From Gammaproteobacteria bacterium (GTDB lineage: Bacteria; Pseudomonadota; Gammaproteobacteria; Pseudomonadales; Azotimanducaceae): a DNA stretch of 64,000 bases. The position numbers and the translations under genes are program-made. The notes under the pieces are model-generated. The model saw only the letters and a list, made by a program, of their open reading frames with translations, made no database searches and was not told where the DNA came from. Below, in pieces: positions 25,241 through 35,343 of this stretch (the first letter of the stretch is position 1; every line of letters starts with the position of its first letter). The stretch lies in the NCBI GenBank assembly GCA_026713185.1, contig JAPOOX010000258.1, forward strand, positions 1-64,000. The letters are read 5' to 3'.

Positions 25241-26248
25241 TCAGCGTGGCTCCATACCGTCCCCTTTATCTTTTGGGAGGCGTTGCCAATTGCCGTTACT
25301 CGGCTTGAGAGAACCATCTCCATTACTGTGGCGGAAATATGATCCATGGGCTATCGTATTTCGTGCAGCAGTGATACCGGCGACCAACGCTACGGTTGCT
25401 AAACCGGACAGGTACTGGGTAAATGGTTGCAAATCACCCTTATCTGCTTCCTCCAGCATTGCAATGTAAGCGGGTTTATTACTGGCAGGCACAACTGGTG
25501 GGAATTCTCCTCGCTGTATATAGACATACGCCATCAGCAGGCGGGCGGTACGTCCGTTACCGTCCTGAAAAGGATGTATGCTGATATACCGATGATGCAA
25601 CCAGGCAGCTTCTACTTCAGTGGGGTATCCCACCACCCGGATATCTTCGTACATCGCCAGTAACCGATCCATTTCACTTTGCACATGTTCCGGTGGGCAG
25701 TATTCGTGAATAAGACCATCCGGTCGACGTGGATTATTCGGACGTATCTTGTAAACGCCCTTGCGCAATGGTATCCGAACACGTTTTCCATTGCTGATCC
25801 CTGCCGCACTTTCTTGATTCCGGGTCAGCAAGGCATGCCATTCACGGATAACCGAATGCGACAACGGTCGAACCTGCTTTACAGCATCAAAGACCATTTC
25901 CAGTGCGTTCTCCTGATCGGTCAACAGACCACTCAGCGTCTTGTCATCCGCCACTTCACTGGCAACCGTATGGCTTATGCGGGCTCCTTCAAGGCCATGC
26001 GTGATCAGTTCTTCAGTGATTCCCCTACGGAACAGGTAGAGGTTTTCAATCTGTCCATTTTCGATAGCAAACAGACGTCGATTCTCCTTTGACCACAATT
26101 CCATAATCGTTTTGTCCAGCGCAGGGTCCTCAAGCCGATGCCTGTGATGATGCCATTCAGCCACCCGATCCTGATATTCCTTGCTGCCCCAGTCATGGGC
26201 GCCATCGGGCATACCCGTTATTGGGCGCCAATGAATACGATCATTCAT
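25241..26248 (-). CDS. Fic-family protein (putative AMP/UMP transferase)
   Basis: 335 residues. The Fic motif HPFQDGNGRTAR starts at H225, with the catalytic His and the anion-binding GNGR loop intact. N-terminal helices carry GITEELITHGLEGARISH, and the flap (about 155-175) has KRVRIPLRKGVYKI. Fic proteins transfer AMP or related groups to a hydroxyl on a target protein. I see no perfect (S/T)xxxE(G/N) inhibitory motif. The ATG at 26248 has GGAGG upstream. It reads toward the hypothetical membrane gene and away from the DUF1971 gene. Confidence 0.9.
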   Translation of the reverse strand: MNDRIHWRPITGMPDGAHDWGSKEYQDRVAEWHHHRHRLEDPALDKTIMELWSKENRRLFAIENGQIENLYLFRRGITEELITHGLEGARISHTVASEVADDKTLSGLLTDQENALEMVFDAVKQVRPLSHSVIREWHALLTRNQESAAGISNGKRVRIPLRKGVYKIRPNNPRRPDGLIHEYCPPEHVQSEMDRLLAMYEDIRVVGYPTEVEAAWLHHRYISIHPFQDGNGRTARLLMAYVYIQRGEFPPVVPASNKPAYIAMLEEADKGDLQPFTQYLSGLATVALVAGITAARNTIAHGSYFRHSNGDGSLKPSNGNWQRLPKDKGDGMEPR

Positions 26249-26406
26249 CTGATAGCCGCCTCCAGGCCATTGTTTCTCTCGTAAAATTAAAACCCATATT
26301 ACCATTTTAAACGCGCTGGGTATTTATCGTGAATCGGTTGACAGTACTGGTGCAGATTATAAGATGATAACGAGAACCGACATCTGAATACCCAAGGGGG
26401 ACTGTC

Positions 26407-26682
26407 ATGAAAACACTACCGTCCGGGGTTGCATATTATGCCAGGAGCCCCAAATTTTCCGATCAGTCGATTCCAGAAAACCTGCTTGATTCTCACCGGA
26501 CCAAAACCATGACCTGGGCAAACATCGTTGTTACGCAGGGCAGGATTCTATACCGCATTCTTGAACCGCGGATTGAGGAGCACGAACTTTCGCCGGACAG
26601 GAGCGGGGTCGTTGAGCCGCAAGTTCCCCATGAACTCGAGGTTATGGGAGACGTTCGTTTCCATCTGGAATTCTATCGCTGA
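26407..26682 (+). CDS. DUF1971 cupin-like protein
   Basis: 91 residues: MKTLPSGVAYYARSPKFSDQ..., then GRILYRILEP and GVVEPQVPHELEVMGDVRFH, matching the DUF1971 family (single small cupin-like domain, sometimes fused to TehB-like tellurite methyltransferases or YeaR). Function is not established. Strong GGGGG at 26397-26401 serves as ribosome site. It has its own promoter region and precedes gpsA by about 120 bp. Confidence 0.8.
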   Translation: MKTLPSGVAYYARSPKFSDQSIPENLLDSHRTKTMTWANIVVTQGRILYRILEPRIEEHELSPDRSGVVEPQVPHELEVMGDVRFHLEFYR

Positions 26683-26799
26683 CTACTGCACGTCATTGAT
26701 AAAGATCAGCAACTCTATAGCCCGACAGCATAAGCTGTGATAATTTATTCATTGCAGAGAATCATCTGCGAACAGGAATGGGCGTAACTGAATTTTCCC

Positions 26800-27807
26800 A
26801 TGGTACAGGATAAAAAAGTCGGGGTAATTGGTGGTGGTAGTTGGGGTACTACTGTCGCCTCGCTGGTGTCCCGGAATGCCAGGTGCATATTGTGGGCGAG
26901 AAATGCAGACACGGTTGATGAAATCAATCAGGCACACACCAACAGCAAATACCTTCCGGGTGCTCAATTAGCTGCAAAACTGAGTGCAACCCATGATCTT
27001 GAGGAAGCTGTCCATGAAGTGGATTCCATTGTCATGGGTATTCCATCGCAGTCCTTCAGAAACGTGCTGCAGGAACTCAGAACATTGATTCGGCCGGGGG
27101 TACCCATTATCAGTCTCACCAAAGGCCTGGAATTGAATTCGGGATTGAGGATGACTGAAATTATCCGGGATTTGACGCCGGAGCAGCCTTGCGGAGTATT
27201 GACGGGACCCAACCTCGCCCGGGAAATCATGGACGGGTTTGCCGCTGCCAGTGTACTTGCCATGGAAAATCAGGACATTATCAAGGATTTACAAAAGTTG
27301 TTTCACAGCGGCCTTTTCCGGGTCTATACCAACCACGATGTCACTGGTTGCGAACTCGGTGGCGCACTCAAGAACATCATTGCCATTGCCGCCGGCATAG
27401 GTGACGGACTTGGCTCGGGTGATAATACCCGGGCGGCCTTTATCACCCGCGGACTGGCTGAAATTACCCGGCTGGGTACGGCGATGGGCGGTGAAGTCCA
27501 GACGTTTGCCGGGTTGACCGGTATGGGTGATCTGGTTGCCACCTGTACCAGCGCCCAAAGCCGAAATCGGACAGTCGGGTTCCAACTCGGTAAGGGCCGC
27601 AGCATTGATGACATCATTGCCGACATGTTTATGGTCGCAGAAGGTGTCAAAAGCGCGGGGGCCGTGATGGCGCTTGCCGAAAAATTCCAGGTGGAAATGC
27701 CCATCACACGGGAAGTCAAGGAAGTCGTCCAGGGTAAGCGGAGGGCTCGAGATGCCCTGCGAGAAATGTTACGGGCCAGTATCGGGTCTGAATCTGAACC
27801 CAATTGA
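26800..27807 (+). CDS. gpsA: Glycerol-3-phosphate dehydrogenase [NAD(P)+]
   Basis: 335 residues. The N-terminal dinucleotide-binding VGVIGGGSWGTTVASLV is followed by LTGPNLAREI and the catalytic-lysine segment CELGGALKNIIAIAAGIGDG, then FAGLTGMGDLVATCTS and SRN-type substrate residues. It makes sn-glycerol 3-phosphate from dihydroxyacetone phosphate for phospholipid synthesis. Length and motifs are normal. The next gene is also lipid-related (a desaturase), 63 bp downstream. Confidence 0.95.
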   Translation: MVQDKKVGVIGGGSWGTTVASLVSRNARCILWARNADTVDEINQAHTNSKYLPGAQLAAKLSATHDLEEAVHEVDSIVMGIPSQSFRNVLQELRTLIRPGVPIISLTKGLELNSGLRMTEIIRDLTPEQPCGVLTGPNLAREIMDGFAAASVLAMENQDIIKDLQKLFHSGLFRVYTNHDVTGCELGGALKNIIAIAAGIGDGLGSGDNTRAAFITRGLAEITRLGTAMGGEVQTFAGLTGMGDLVATCTSAQSRNRTVGFQLGKGRSIDDIIADMFMVAEGVKSAGAVMALAEKFQVEMPITREVKEVVQGKRRARDALREMLRASIGSESEPN

Positions 27808-27870
27808 ACATACATTCCAATTTCCGGTCTACAGTATTAAAGTGGACCTGACCCCTTTTTGGGAAAAATC

Positions 27871-28818
27871 ATGACAACAAGTCATTGGACAGAAAAGACT
27901 GCCCGGGATTTACTGACCGCAGAAGAACTGGTGCAAGTCACCAGGAAAAGTAATTTGCAGGGCTGGTCTGTCATTCTGTTCGACTGGATGATTATCGTGG
28001 GTATCTTCTGTGTCGCCGCCGTGTATCCCAATCCATTCACCCTCATCGCAGCGGTCGTTTTATTGGGAGGGCGGCAACTGGCGCTGGGGATTGTGGTTCA
28101 TGAAACCGGACACCGTACACTTTTTCAGTCTCAGGCACTCAATGACTTCTGCGGGAAATGGCTCTCTGGCTACTGGGTTTTTTCCGATAAAGAAAGTTAT
28201 ATGAAGGGGCATTTGAAACATCATCAGAATGCCGGAACGGCCCAGGATCCGGATCTTCCCAATTACAGCGCCTACCCGGTTTCACGGGAGAGTTTACGAC
28301 GCAAAATAAAACGCGATCTGACAGGACAGATTGGCTGGCGACGGATAAAATCAATCGGCCGTTCCATACGACGGATCAGGACAATTCAACCCAGGCTTCG
28401 CCAGACACTCATTCGATCTTTGCTGGTGAACCTTGCCATGCTGATCACCATGACTCTGTTCGGTCATCCATGGTTATACTTACTCTGGGTTATCGCGTTC
28501 ATGACCAGCCACATGCTGGTTACGAGGATTCGCCAGATCGCGGAACACGCTGCAGTTCCGGACAACACCAGCCTGGATATCAGACGCAATACGAGAACAA
28601 TCCATATATCAAGACTGGAACGTCTGCTGATTGCACCACATCGGGTAAATTACCACATTGAGCATCATCTGATGCCCTCTGTACCGATCTATCATTTGCA
28701 TCTACTGCATGATCTGCTGCTGAGGAAGGGATACTACGATGGCATTGAATTTTCACGCGGATATTACAATCTGCTGAAACAGGTCACTTATCCTGCTGCC
28801 CAGGGGACTGTTTCCTAG
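27871..28818 (+). CDS. Membrane fatty acid desaturase
   Basis: About 315 residues with the three histidine boxes of the membrane desaturase superfamily: HETGH near 78, HLKHH near 112 and HIEHH near 260. Four or so hydrophobic helices surround them. These bind a di-iron centre and introduce double bonds in acyl chains. The ATG at 27871 is four codons inside the longest frame and is preceded by GGGAAAAATC. The region to csrA (28819-29129) holds a terminal-inverted-repeat element and no gene. Confidence 0.9.
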   Translation: MTTSHWTEKTARDLLTAEELVQVTRKSNLQGWSVILFDWMIIVGIFCVAAVYPNPFTLIAAVVLLGGRQLALGIVVHETGHRTLFQSQALNDFCGKWLSGYWVFSDKESYMKGHLKHHQNAGTAQDPDLPNYSAYPVSRESLRRKIKRDLTGQIGWRRIKSIGRSIRRIRTIQPRLRQTLIRSLLVNLAMLITMTLFGHPWLYLLWVIAFMTSHMLVTRIRQIAEHAAVPDNTSLDIRRNTRTIHISRLERLLIAPHRVNYHIEHHLMPSVPIYHLHLLHDLLLRKGYYDGIEFSRGYYNLLKQVTYPAAQGTVS

Positions 28819-28922
28819 AAGGCCGTCCGATAACTCTCATCAAACAAATAGTCTCTAAACCCGGGTTTCAGGGCAGCCACCCCGTACGATGCTGTCAAAC
28901 ACACACTATTCCCGGCATACAG

Positions 28923-29067
28923 CAGATGGCTTTGGGGTGTTCATTTGCACCAGCATAATGTCGGAGCGCCGAGTTGGAGGAGCATGACTACAGGCATGCG
29001 GGGGAAGCGCGGGAATCCCGGAGGGACGCGCAGACGCTGAAGCAAATGAATGCCCCAAAGCCATCTG
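28923..29067. mobile_element. 145-bp nonautonomous element with 26-bp terminal inverted repeats
   Basis: CAGATGGCTTTGGGGTGTTC at 28923 faces an inverted copy at 29042-29067; the 26-bp ends match except for two adjacent bases. The GC-rich interior (GGAGCGCCGAGTTGG..., CGGAGGGACGCGCAGACG) has stem-forming potential and no open frame. A remnant follows fdxA. No target duplication is obvious, and no transposase is in the window. Confidence 0.75.
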
Positions 29068-29129
29068 CGAACACACTCGTTAATGAAACAAGCTCTTACC
29101 AAACATGACGAAGATAATCCGGTGATCAG

Positions 29130-29321
29130 TTACCCCTGATCACCATCCGGTCTCTTATCTTCCGTCTGAATACGATCGTATATTTCCTCACGATGAACGG
29201 CTACGTCTCTGGGTGCGTTCACGCCAATGCGAACCTGATTGCTTTTTATTGCCAGCACCCTGACCGTAATATCATCGCCAATCATCAGTGTTTCACCAAC
29301 TCGCCGAGTCAAAATAAGCAT
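29130..29321 (-). CDS. csrA: Carbon storage regulator CsrA/RsmA
   Basis: 63 residues starting [20 protein letters not shown], with the two RNA-binding edges (LTRRVGE and the later [13 protein letters not shown]). CsrA dimers bind GGA loops in mRNAs and alter translation and stability. It lies 20 bp downstream of lysC on the same strand, matching the Pseudomonas and E. coli order (lysC or alaS then csrA). Its length is typical. Confidence 0.96.
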   Translation of the reverse strand: MLILTRRVGETLMIGDDITVRVLAIKSNQVRIGVNAPRDVAVHREEIYDRIQTEDKRPDGDQG

Positions 29322-29341
29322 TATGCTACTCCTTGTGTTTT

Positions 29342-30589
29342 TTATTTCCCTGTCAAGCTATCTTCTGCAAGATCAAACGCTGCGTGCAAGGCACGAGCGG
29401 CCAATTCGATGTATTCCTCTGCAATAACTACTGATATTTTAATTTCGGAGGTTGAAATCATTTGAATATTGATCGCCTTCTCTGCCAGCACTTCGAACAT
29501 CCTGCTGGCGACACCTGCGTGCATCTTCATGCCAACTCCGACTATCGACAACTTTGCAATTCTGTTGTCTCCCGTGACTTCCCGGGCGCCAATGCCGGTA
29601 ATACCTGTCGTCTGTTGCAGGATATCCATTGCCTGCACATAATCATCCCGACTCACGGTAAATGTAAAGTCTGTCGTATTATCAGCTGCTACGTTCTGGA
29701 CTATCATGTCCACTTCTATATCTGCTTCACTGATGGGTCCCAATATTCGCCAGGCGACACCGGGAACGTCCTTCACTCCCAATACTGTCAGTTTCGCCTC
29801 ATCCCTGGTGAATGCAATACCCGAAATGATGGGTTGTTCCATAGTCGATTCATCCTCAATGGTGATTAACGTTCCCGGTGTATCATCAAAGGTTGACAGT
29901 ACACGCAATGGCATCTGATATTTTCCTGCGAATGCCACAGCTCTTGAATGTAATACATTTGACCCAAGACTGGCGAGTTCCAGCATTTCTTCGAATGTGA
30001 CTTGGTCCATACAACGGGCAGAATCCACAACTCTCGGGTCCGTAGTGTAAACCCCTTTTACATCAGTAAAGATCTGACATTCCCGGGCTTTGAGTACGAC
30101 GGCCAAGGCAACCGCAGTTGTATCGGAACCGCCTCTGCCAAAGGTTGTGATATTGCCGAATTCATCCACTCCCTGGAAACCGGCAATGACAGGTACTTCC
30201 CCATCGTCGATGGAATTCTGGAGTGCTCCGGTGTCGATCTGTTGGATTCTGGCCCGGGTATGCGACGAATTGGTTAAAATGCCTGCCTGGGCGCCGGTGA
30301 AGGATCTTGCGGCGCAACCGAATTTCATCAAAGTCATCGCCAGTACGGCAATGGTGATCTGCTCACCGGTGGACAGCAGCACATCAACCTCACGTCGCGA
30401 TGCTGGTTTATTGAAATCGACTTCATTCGCCAGACTGTCCAGTCTATCCGTCTGATCTCCCATCGCAGACACGACAACGGCTACCTGGTCACCCGCATTC
30501 CGAGCTGCCATGATTAACCTGGCCACATGTTCGATATGTGTAACCGAAGCCACTGAAGTCCCACCAAATTTCTGCACTATTATCGACAT
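29342..30589 (-). CDS. lysC: Aspartate kinase, single-domain type
   Basis: 415 residues: [15 protein letters not shown], the KFGGTS ATP/aspartate-binding motif, [13 protein letters not shown] in the kinase domain, and two ACT-type regulatory domains (from about 265, [18 protein letters not shown] and [16 protein letters not shown]). It phosphorylates aspartate for lysine, threonine and methionine synthesis, normally with feedback inhibition by lysine/threonine. It is downstream of alaS and upstream of csrA. There is no lysine riboswitch-like leader in the 106-bp upstream gap. Confidence 0.95.
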   Translation of the reverse strand: MSIIVQKFGGTSVASVTHIEHVARLIMAARNAGDQVAVVVSAMGDQTDRLDSLANEVDFNKPASRREVDVLLSTGEQITIAVLAMTLMKFGCAARSFTGAQAGILTNSSHTRARIQQIDTGALQNSIDDGEVPVIAGFQGVDEFGNITTFGRGGSDTTAVALAVVLKARECQIFTDVKGVYTTDPRVVDSARCMDQVTFEEMLELASLGSNVLHSRAVAFAGKYQMPLRVLSTFDDTPGTLITIEDESTMEQPIISGIAFTRDEAKLTVLGVKDVPGVAWRILGPISEADIEVDMIVQNVAADNTTDFTFTVSRDDYVQAMDILQQTTGITGIGAREVTGDNRIAKLSIVGVGMKMHAGVASRMFEVLAEKAINIQMISTSEIKISVVIAEEYIELAARALHAAFDLAEDSLTGK

Positions 30590-30695
30590 CGACTATCCCT
30601 GCCCCTGCGCCATCCTCAACCGGCAAAAGGCTTTCACTGTAAACACCTCTCCCAGACTTTATCTGTAACTCTTGCCAGATCTGAAAGTTCTCTAT

Positions 30696-33293
30696 TCAGC
30701 CAAGCTTTTCCTTAACAAAGTCCGTGACACTTTCCAATGCTGATGGCAGATTCACAACATCACCGCCACCGGCTTGTGCCATATCCGGTCTTCCGCCTCC
30801 TCTACCTCCTATCTGACCAGCAACATAGTTGACCAGTTCCGACGCGTTGACTTTATCGGTCAGATCCTTTGTGACGCCGGCGATGAGTGACACTTTTTCG
30901 TTATTCACAGATGCCAGAACGACAATGCCGGTGCCAACCTTGTTTTTCAGACGATCAATTGTATCGGGTAGAGTCTTTGGATTGGTATCCTGCATCTGGT
31001 TGACGATCAACCTGGCATTACCAAGGTCAATTACCGAATCAGCAAGATCGCTGCCAGCCCCGCTGGCGAGTTTCATATTGAGCCGGTCCACTTCCTTTTT
31101 CAGCTTCCTGTTCCGGTCTATCAGTTGTTGCAATTTGTCGACGGCACTGGTCTCATCTGTACGCAATAACGAAACGGTTTCCGACAGTGTACTCTCCAGT
31201 GTCTCGATACGATCAATTGCACGTTCGCCAGTCATCGCTTCGATACGCCGGACACCGGCAGCAATACCCTCTTCGCTGATGATCCTGAACACACCAATGT
31301 CACCGGTGCGCCTTGCGTGAGTCCCGCCACAGAGCTCTATGGAGTAACCATTACCCATCGTCAATACACGCACATTTTCTGCATATTTTTCACCAAACAA
31401 TGCCATGGCGCCTTTTTCACGAGCCTCTTCAAGGCTCGTCACTTCAGTCTGGATGTCGCTGTTGAGCCTTATCTGTTCATTCACCTGCCGCTCGATCAGA
31501 CGCAGTTCCTTGCTGGTGACCTTTTCAAAGTGCGAAAAGTCGAAGCGCAGTCTGTCCGGTCCAACCAGGGACCCGCGCTGCTTTACATGATCTCCCAGTA
31601 CTTGCCGCAAGGCTGCATGCATCAGGTGTGTTGCCGAGTGATTAAGACGGGTGGCATTGCGCAGTTGGGCATCTACCTCACCGGTCAGCGTATCGCCAAC
31701 CGAAATCCGGCCTTCGATCACCTGTATTTTATGGACCGTGATGTTCCCGTTCTTAACCGTATCCTGGACATCAACAGTGACGCCATTGCCAGTGAATTGC
31801 CCGGTATCACCCACCTGACCCCCTGATTCCGCATAGAATGGCGTTCTGTCGGTAATCAGGAGACACTTTTCTCCAGCTTCACAGCTTGTCTTTTCAGACC
31901 CGTCCTGGATCAGGGCAAGTATTGTGCTGTCGCACATCAGGGTGTCATAACCCGTAAACGTCGTTTCGGTATCCAGATTCAACTTTGGAATCTCTTCTTC
32001 CGAGAACCTGCTTGCCGCCCGTGCGCGTTCTTTTTGCAATTGCATCTGGCGGTGGAAACCATCCATGTCCAGCGTCAGTTTACGTTCACGGGCAATATCT
32101 TCCGTAAGATCCGTGGGGAAGCCATAGGTATCGTACAGCTTGAAGACAACCTCGCCGGGGATCTGGTTTCCATCCAGATCTTTGATGGCATTCATCAACA
32201 TGTGCATACCCTGATCCAATGTCAAATCAAACTGCTGTTCCTCTTTGAGCAGAATTCTCTTGATCTGGTCCTGATGACTGACCAACTGCGGATTGTTCTC
32301 ACCCATCTCGTCCACCAGAGTATCCACAAGCTGGTGGAAGAAAGGTCCCCTGGACTGCAGTCTGGTCTGCCCATGTCGCAGCGCACGGCGGATAATACGC
32401 CGCATGACATATCCCCGGCCATTATTGGACGGCAGTACACCATCCGCTATGAGGAATGCCGCACTCCGGAGGTGATCGGCAATCACATTCAGGGACGGTT
32501 CGTCCGGATTGTTGCAATCAAGGAGTTCCGCCGCTTTTTTGCGTAAAGCCTTAAACAGGTCAATATCAAAGTTGTTGTGTACACCCTGCAGGATTGCCGA
32601 AAGTCGTTCCAGCCCCAGACCAGTGTCCACACTGGGTTTGTCCAGCGGGGTTAAAGTACCGTCTGCTTCCCTTTCATACTGGGTAAATACCAGATTCCAG
32701 ATTTCAACATATCGATCCTGGTCTTCATCTGGCGATCCGGGTGGACCACCGGGTACCTCTGGTCCGTGATCGTAAAAAATTTCGGAGCAGGGTCCGCAAG
32801 GCCCGGTATCCCCCATGGTCCAGAAGTTATCCTCCAGACGCGTAATCCTGTTTGGGTCGAATCCGATATCCTCCAGCCAGATACGTTCTGCCTCATCATC
32901 ATCCTTGTAGACCGTTACCCACAGACTTTCCCTGGGTAACCCAATCACCCGGGTCAGAAATTCCCAGGCATAGGCAATGGCTTCTTTCTTGAAATAGTCA
33001 CCAAAACTGAAATTACCCAACATTTCGAAAAACGTGTGGTGACGAGCGGTATAACCTACGTTATCAAGATCGTTATGCTTTCCACCGGCGCGAATACACC
33101 GCTGACAACTGACCGCACGGGTAAAGCCTCTGTTCTCTCGCAGCGCCAGTGCTTCCTTGAACTGTACCATCCCGGCATTGGTAAACAGCAGTGTAGGGTC
33201 GTTGTCCGGCACCAGAGACGCTGACTCGACGATATGATGCCCCTTATCGACAAAAAACTGTATAAAAGCCTGGCGAAGTTCACGACTATCCAC
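30696..33293 (-). CDS. alaS: Alanyl-tRNA synthetase
   Basis: 865 residues, the usual length. Class II core at the N-terminus (RELRQAFIQFFVDKGHHIVE; TNAGMVQFK), the editing domain with HSATHLMHAALRQVLG (H..H zinc/catalytic motif) and CGGTHARRTGDIG, and the C-terminal oligomerisation region. It charges tRNA-Ala and clears mischarged Ser/Gly. It sits between recX and lysC. The 181-bp gap upstream toward recX (33294-33474) shows no gene or repeat I can identify. Confidence 0.97.
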   Translation of the reverse strand: MDSRELRQAFIQFFVDKGHHIVESASLVPDNDPTLLFTNAGMVQFKEALALRENRGFTRAVSCQRCIRAGGKHNDLDNVGYTARHHTFFEMLGNFSFGDYFKKEAIAYAWEFLTRVIGLPRESLWVTVYKDDDEAERIWLEDIGFDPNRITRLEDNFWTMGDTGPCGPCSEIFYDHGPEVPGGPPGSPDEDQDRYVEIWNLVFTQYEREADGTLTPLDKPSVDTGLGLERLSAILQGVHNNFDIDLFKALRKKAAELLDCNNPDEPSLNVIADHLRSAAFLIADGVLPSNNGRGYVMRRIIRRALRHGQTRLQSRGPFFHQLVDTLVDEMGENNPQLVSHQDQIKRILLKEEQQFDLTLDQGMHMLMNAIKDLDGNQIPGEVVFKLYDTYGFPTDLTEDIARERKLTLDMDGFHRQMQLQKERARAASRFSEEEIPKLNLDTETTFTGYDTLMCDSTILALIQDGSEKTSCEAGEKCLLITDRTPFYAESGGQVGDTGQFTGNGVTVDVQDTVKNGNITVHKIQVIEGRISVGDTLTGEVDAQLRNATRLNHSATHLMHAALRQVLGDHVKQRGSLVGPDRLRFDFSHFEKVTSKELRLIERQVNEQIRLNSDIQTEVTSLEEAREKGAMALFGEKYAENVRVLTMGNGYSIELCGGTHARRTGDIGVFRIISEEGIAAGVRRIEAMTGERAIDRIETLESTLSETVSLLRTDETSAVDKLQQLIDRNRKLKKEVDRLNMKLASGAGSDLADSVIDLGNARLIVNQMQDTNPKTLPDTIDRLKNKVGTGIVVLASVNNEKVSLIAGVTKDLTDKVNASELVNYVAGQIGGRGGGRPDMAQAGGGDVVNLPSALESVTDFVKEKLG

Positions 33294-33474
33294 GGGTGTT
33301 ACTCATTTAGATTTAAAATACATAAAAATACGTGACTGCTCCCCGTCCCTTAAGAACGGTGCGTCCTGCTTTGCAGGTTACCGATGGCGAAAGACAACCC
33401 TCCCTCTTCCGGTGCATTTTACATGGAATATAAATAGAACTGAAACTCCCGGAAGTCGACGTTCATGACAGGAA

Positions 33475-33954
33475 TCAATAAAGCGAGTTGATCTGTTCAA
33501 ATGAGAAACCACGCTGCTGCAGGAATCTGATTCTCCTGGCTCTTTCCTTTGCGTTTGCAGGGGGTGTATTGCCAAATTGCTTCTGCACCACCGTTTTAAT
33601 GCCTGCGATCCAATCCATGTCGAAATCTGTAAAGACTTTCTCGATTGTCGTGTTGTCAACGCCCTTGTTTTTGAGTTCCGCCCGGATTTTCAGTGGACCC
33701 TGGCCTCGACCGGCACGGCTCCTGAGAAATACCTCGGCAAGTCTGGCATCACTCTGCAGACCCTGTTTACTGAGCAACGCTATCTCATTTTCAATCAGCG
33801 TTATCTCAACAGCAAAGCGTTGTTGCAGTTTATGGCGCAATTCCTGACGGGAATGCTCCCGTCGCGCCAGTAAATTTAATGCGGCACGGCGGATATCAAC
33901 ATGGGTTGCTTCCGTCTCTGGTTCCCGCCTCCAGTGTCCCATCTTTCTCTGCAA
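33475..33954 (-). CDS. recX: Regulatory protein RecX
   Basis: 159 residues with the three-helix repeats of RecX: ALNLLARREHSRQELRHKL, then EIALLSKQGLQSDARLAEVF and IRAELKNKGVDNTTIEKVF, and the C-terminal ARRIRFLQQRGFSFEQI. It caps RecA filaments and limits recombinase activity. It follows recA by 140 bp on the same strand, as in Pseudomonas. Confidence 0.93.
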   Translation of the reverse strand: MQRKMGHWRREPETEATHVDIRRAALNLLARREHSRQELRHKLQQRFAVEITLIENEIALLSKQGLQSDARLAEVFLRSRAGRGQGPLKIRAELKNKGVDNTTIEKVFTDFDMDWIAGIKTVVQKQFGNTPPANAKERARRIRFLQQRGFSFEQINSLY

Positions 33955-33958
33955 CGCT

Positions 33959-34112
33959 ATCTTAAAAAACCGGCCGGTACTGTGAGTCTGTCAAAAGCCA
34001 TTAATGGGCATCATCAGGCAACTGCATCTTATTGCGACTGATTCTTTTACCCGGCCGGCACGACGATTGTGTCAGAAACCGATGTTGGGTGTCATCAGGC
34101 AATGGTGATAGG
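33959..34112. repeat. Imperfect duplication of the recA 3' end
   Basis: Downstream of recA two ~55-base blocks share CCGGCCGG...TGTCA...CATCAGGCAA: one includes the recA stop region (about 34050-34112), the other (about 33972-34020) follows it. The second block is bounded by the palindrome ACCGGCCGGT with a T run in the minus-strand direction, so it may be a terminator between recA and recX. Confidence 0.45.
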
Positions 34113-35144
34113 CGTAACGTTGTCAACGCCTTCACTGTTGTCATCCGACTCTCCAAGTAATCTGATGCGAATCTGCTTTTCTATTTCGTCTGCAATTTCT
34201 GGATTCTCCTCCATGTAGGCCGCGGCATTTTTCTTACCCTGGCCGATTCGATTATTCCCGTAGCTGTACCAGGCGCCGGCTTTATCGATCAATCTCAACT
34301 GGACGCCCAGATCGATGATTTCACCCAGACGATAAATCCCCTTGCCATACAGGATCTGAAACTCTGTCTGCTTGAAGGGTGGTGCGACCTTGTTCTTGAT
34401 GACCTTGACCCTGGTTTCACTGCCGACAACCTCATCACCATCCTTGATGGAACCAATTCGACGGATATCAAGACGAACAGAAGTATAAAATTTCAGTGCA
34501 TTACCGCCAGTGGTGGTTTCAGGACTGCCGAACATGACACCGATCTTCATACGGATCTGGTTGATGAATACCACCAGGGTATTGGAGTTCTTGATGTTTG
34601 CTGCCATCTTCCGCAGCGCCTGGCTCATCAGGCGAGCCTGCAGGCCTACGTGATGGTCGCCCATTTCACCTTCAATTTCCGCTTTTGGTGTCAGTGCGGC
34701 AACCGAATCCACAATAACCACATCCACAGCGCCGGAGCGTACGATCATGTCGCAGATTTCCAGCGCCTGTTCTCCGTTGTCCGGCTGTGAAATCAGCAGA
34801 CTGTCTATGTTGACACCCAGGTTACTGGCATAGGTTGGATCCAGGGCATGTTCGGCGTCGACGAAAGCACAGGTCCCTCCAATCTTCTGACACTCGGCAA
34901 TCACCTGCAGGGTCAGGGTTGTTTTCCCGGAGGATTCCGGCCCGTAGATCTCAACGATTCGACCTCTTGGTAATCCTCCAATGCCCAGCGCCACGTCCAG
35001 TCCAAGGGATCCTGTTGAAATTGATGGTATCTTTTCCTGCGGGGTATCGCCCAGCCGCATCATCGCGCCTTTTCCAAATTGTCTCTCAATCTGGGAAAGT
35101 GCCGCGTTAAGTGCTTTTTCTCTGTTGTTATCTTTATCTGACAT
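34095..35144 (-). CDS. recA: Recombinase RecA
   Basis: 349 residues: [20 protein letters not shown], Walker [11 protein letters not shown], the L1/L2 loops (including [20 protein letters not shown]) and Walker [11 protein letters not shown]. It forms ATP-dependent filaments on single-stranded DNA for strand exchange and triggers LexA self-cleavage. Length and motifs are typical. A LexA-type box lies 126 bp upstream of its start; recX follows. Confidence 0.98.
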   Translation of the reverse strand: MSDKDNNREKALNAALSQIERQFGKGAMMRLGDTPQEKIPSISTGSLGLDVALGIGGLPRGRIVEIYGPESSGKTTLTLQVIAECQKIGGTCAFVDAEHALDPTYASNLGVNIDSLLISQPDNGEQALEICDMIVRSGAVDVVIVDSVAALTPKAEIEGEMGDHHVGLQARLMSQALRKMAANIKNSNTLVVFINQIRMKIGVMFGSPETTTGGNALKFYTSVRLDIRRIGSIKDGDEVVGSETRVKVIKNKVAPPFKQTEFQILYGKGIYRLGEIIDLGVQLRLIDKAGAWYSYGNNRIGQGKKNAAAYMEENPEIADEIEKQIRIRLLGESDDNSEGVDNVTPITIA

Positions 35145-35270
35145 ATATTCCTCTTCTTATGCTAATTAATTCTTCTTGTCCGACTGAATGGTTGTCTTCC
35201 AATTCTCTCTTTATTGTTCTTTCTTTGCTCTTTCTTCAAGTGACTCGCTGCAAGTGTCCCTAAATCAATT

Positions 35271-35305
35271 CACTGTATGATTACACAGTATCCTTAATTG
35301 CTCAA
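35271..35305 (-). promoter_or_regulatory. LexA (SOS) box and promoter of recA
   Basis: CTGTATGATTACACAG at 35273-35288 has the CTG-N10-CAG form of the LexA box. Minus-strand TTGAGC (35300-35305) and TAATCA (35278-35283), 16 bases apart, fit a promoter whose -10 is covered by the box, as for LexA-controlled recA. The box is seen directly; LexA binding is inferred. Confidence 0.75.
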
Positions 35306-35343
35306 GTCTTTTTGGAAAAACATTTACGATACCGGATGTACCC

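Noticed and set aside
30590-30695. Lysine riboswitch before lysC
   Set aside because: Only 106 bp, no recognisable conserved core; too short for an L box.
33294-33474. Small gene between alaS and recX
   Set aside because: Short frames exist in several directions, but none has a ribosome site and recognisable product.
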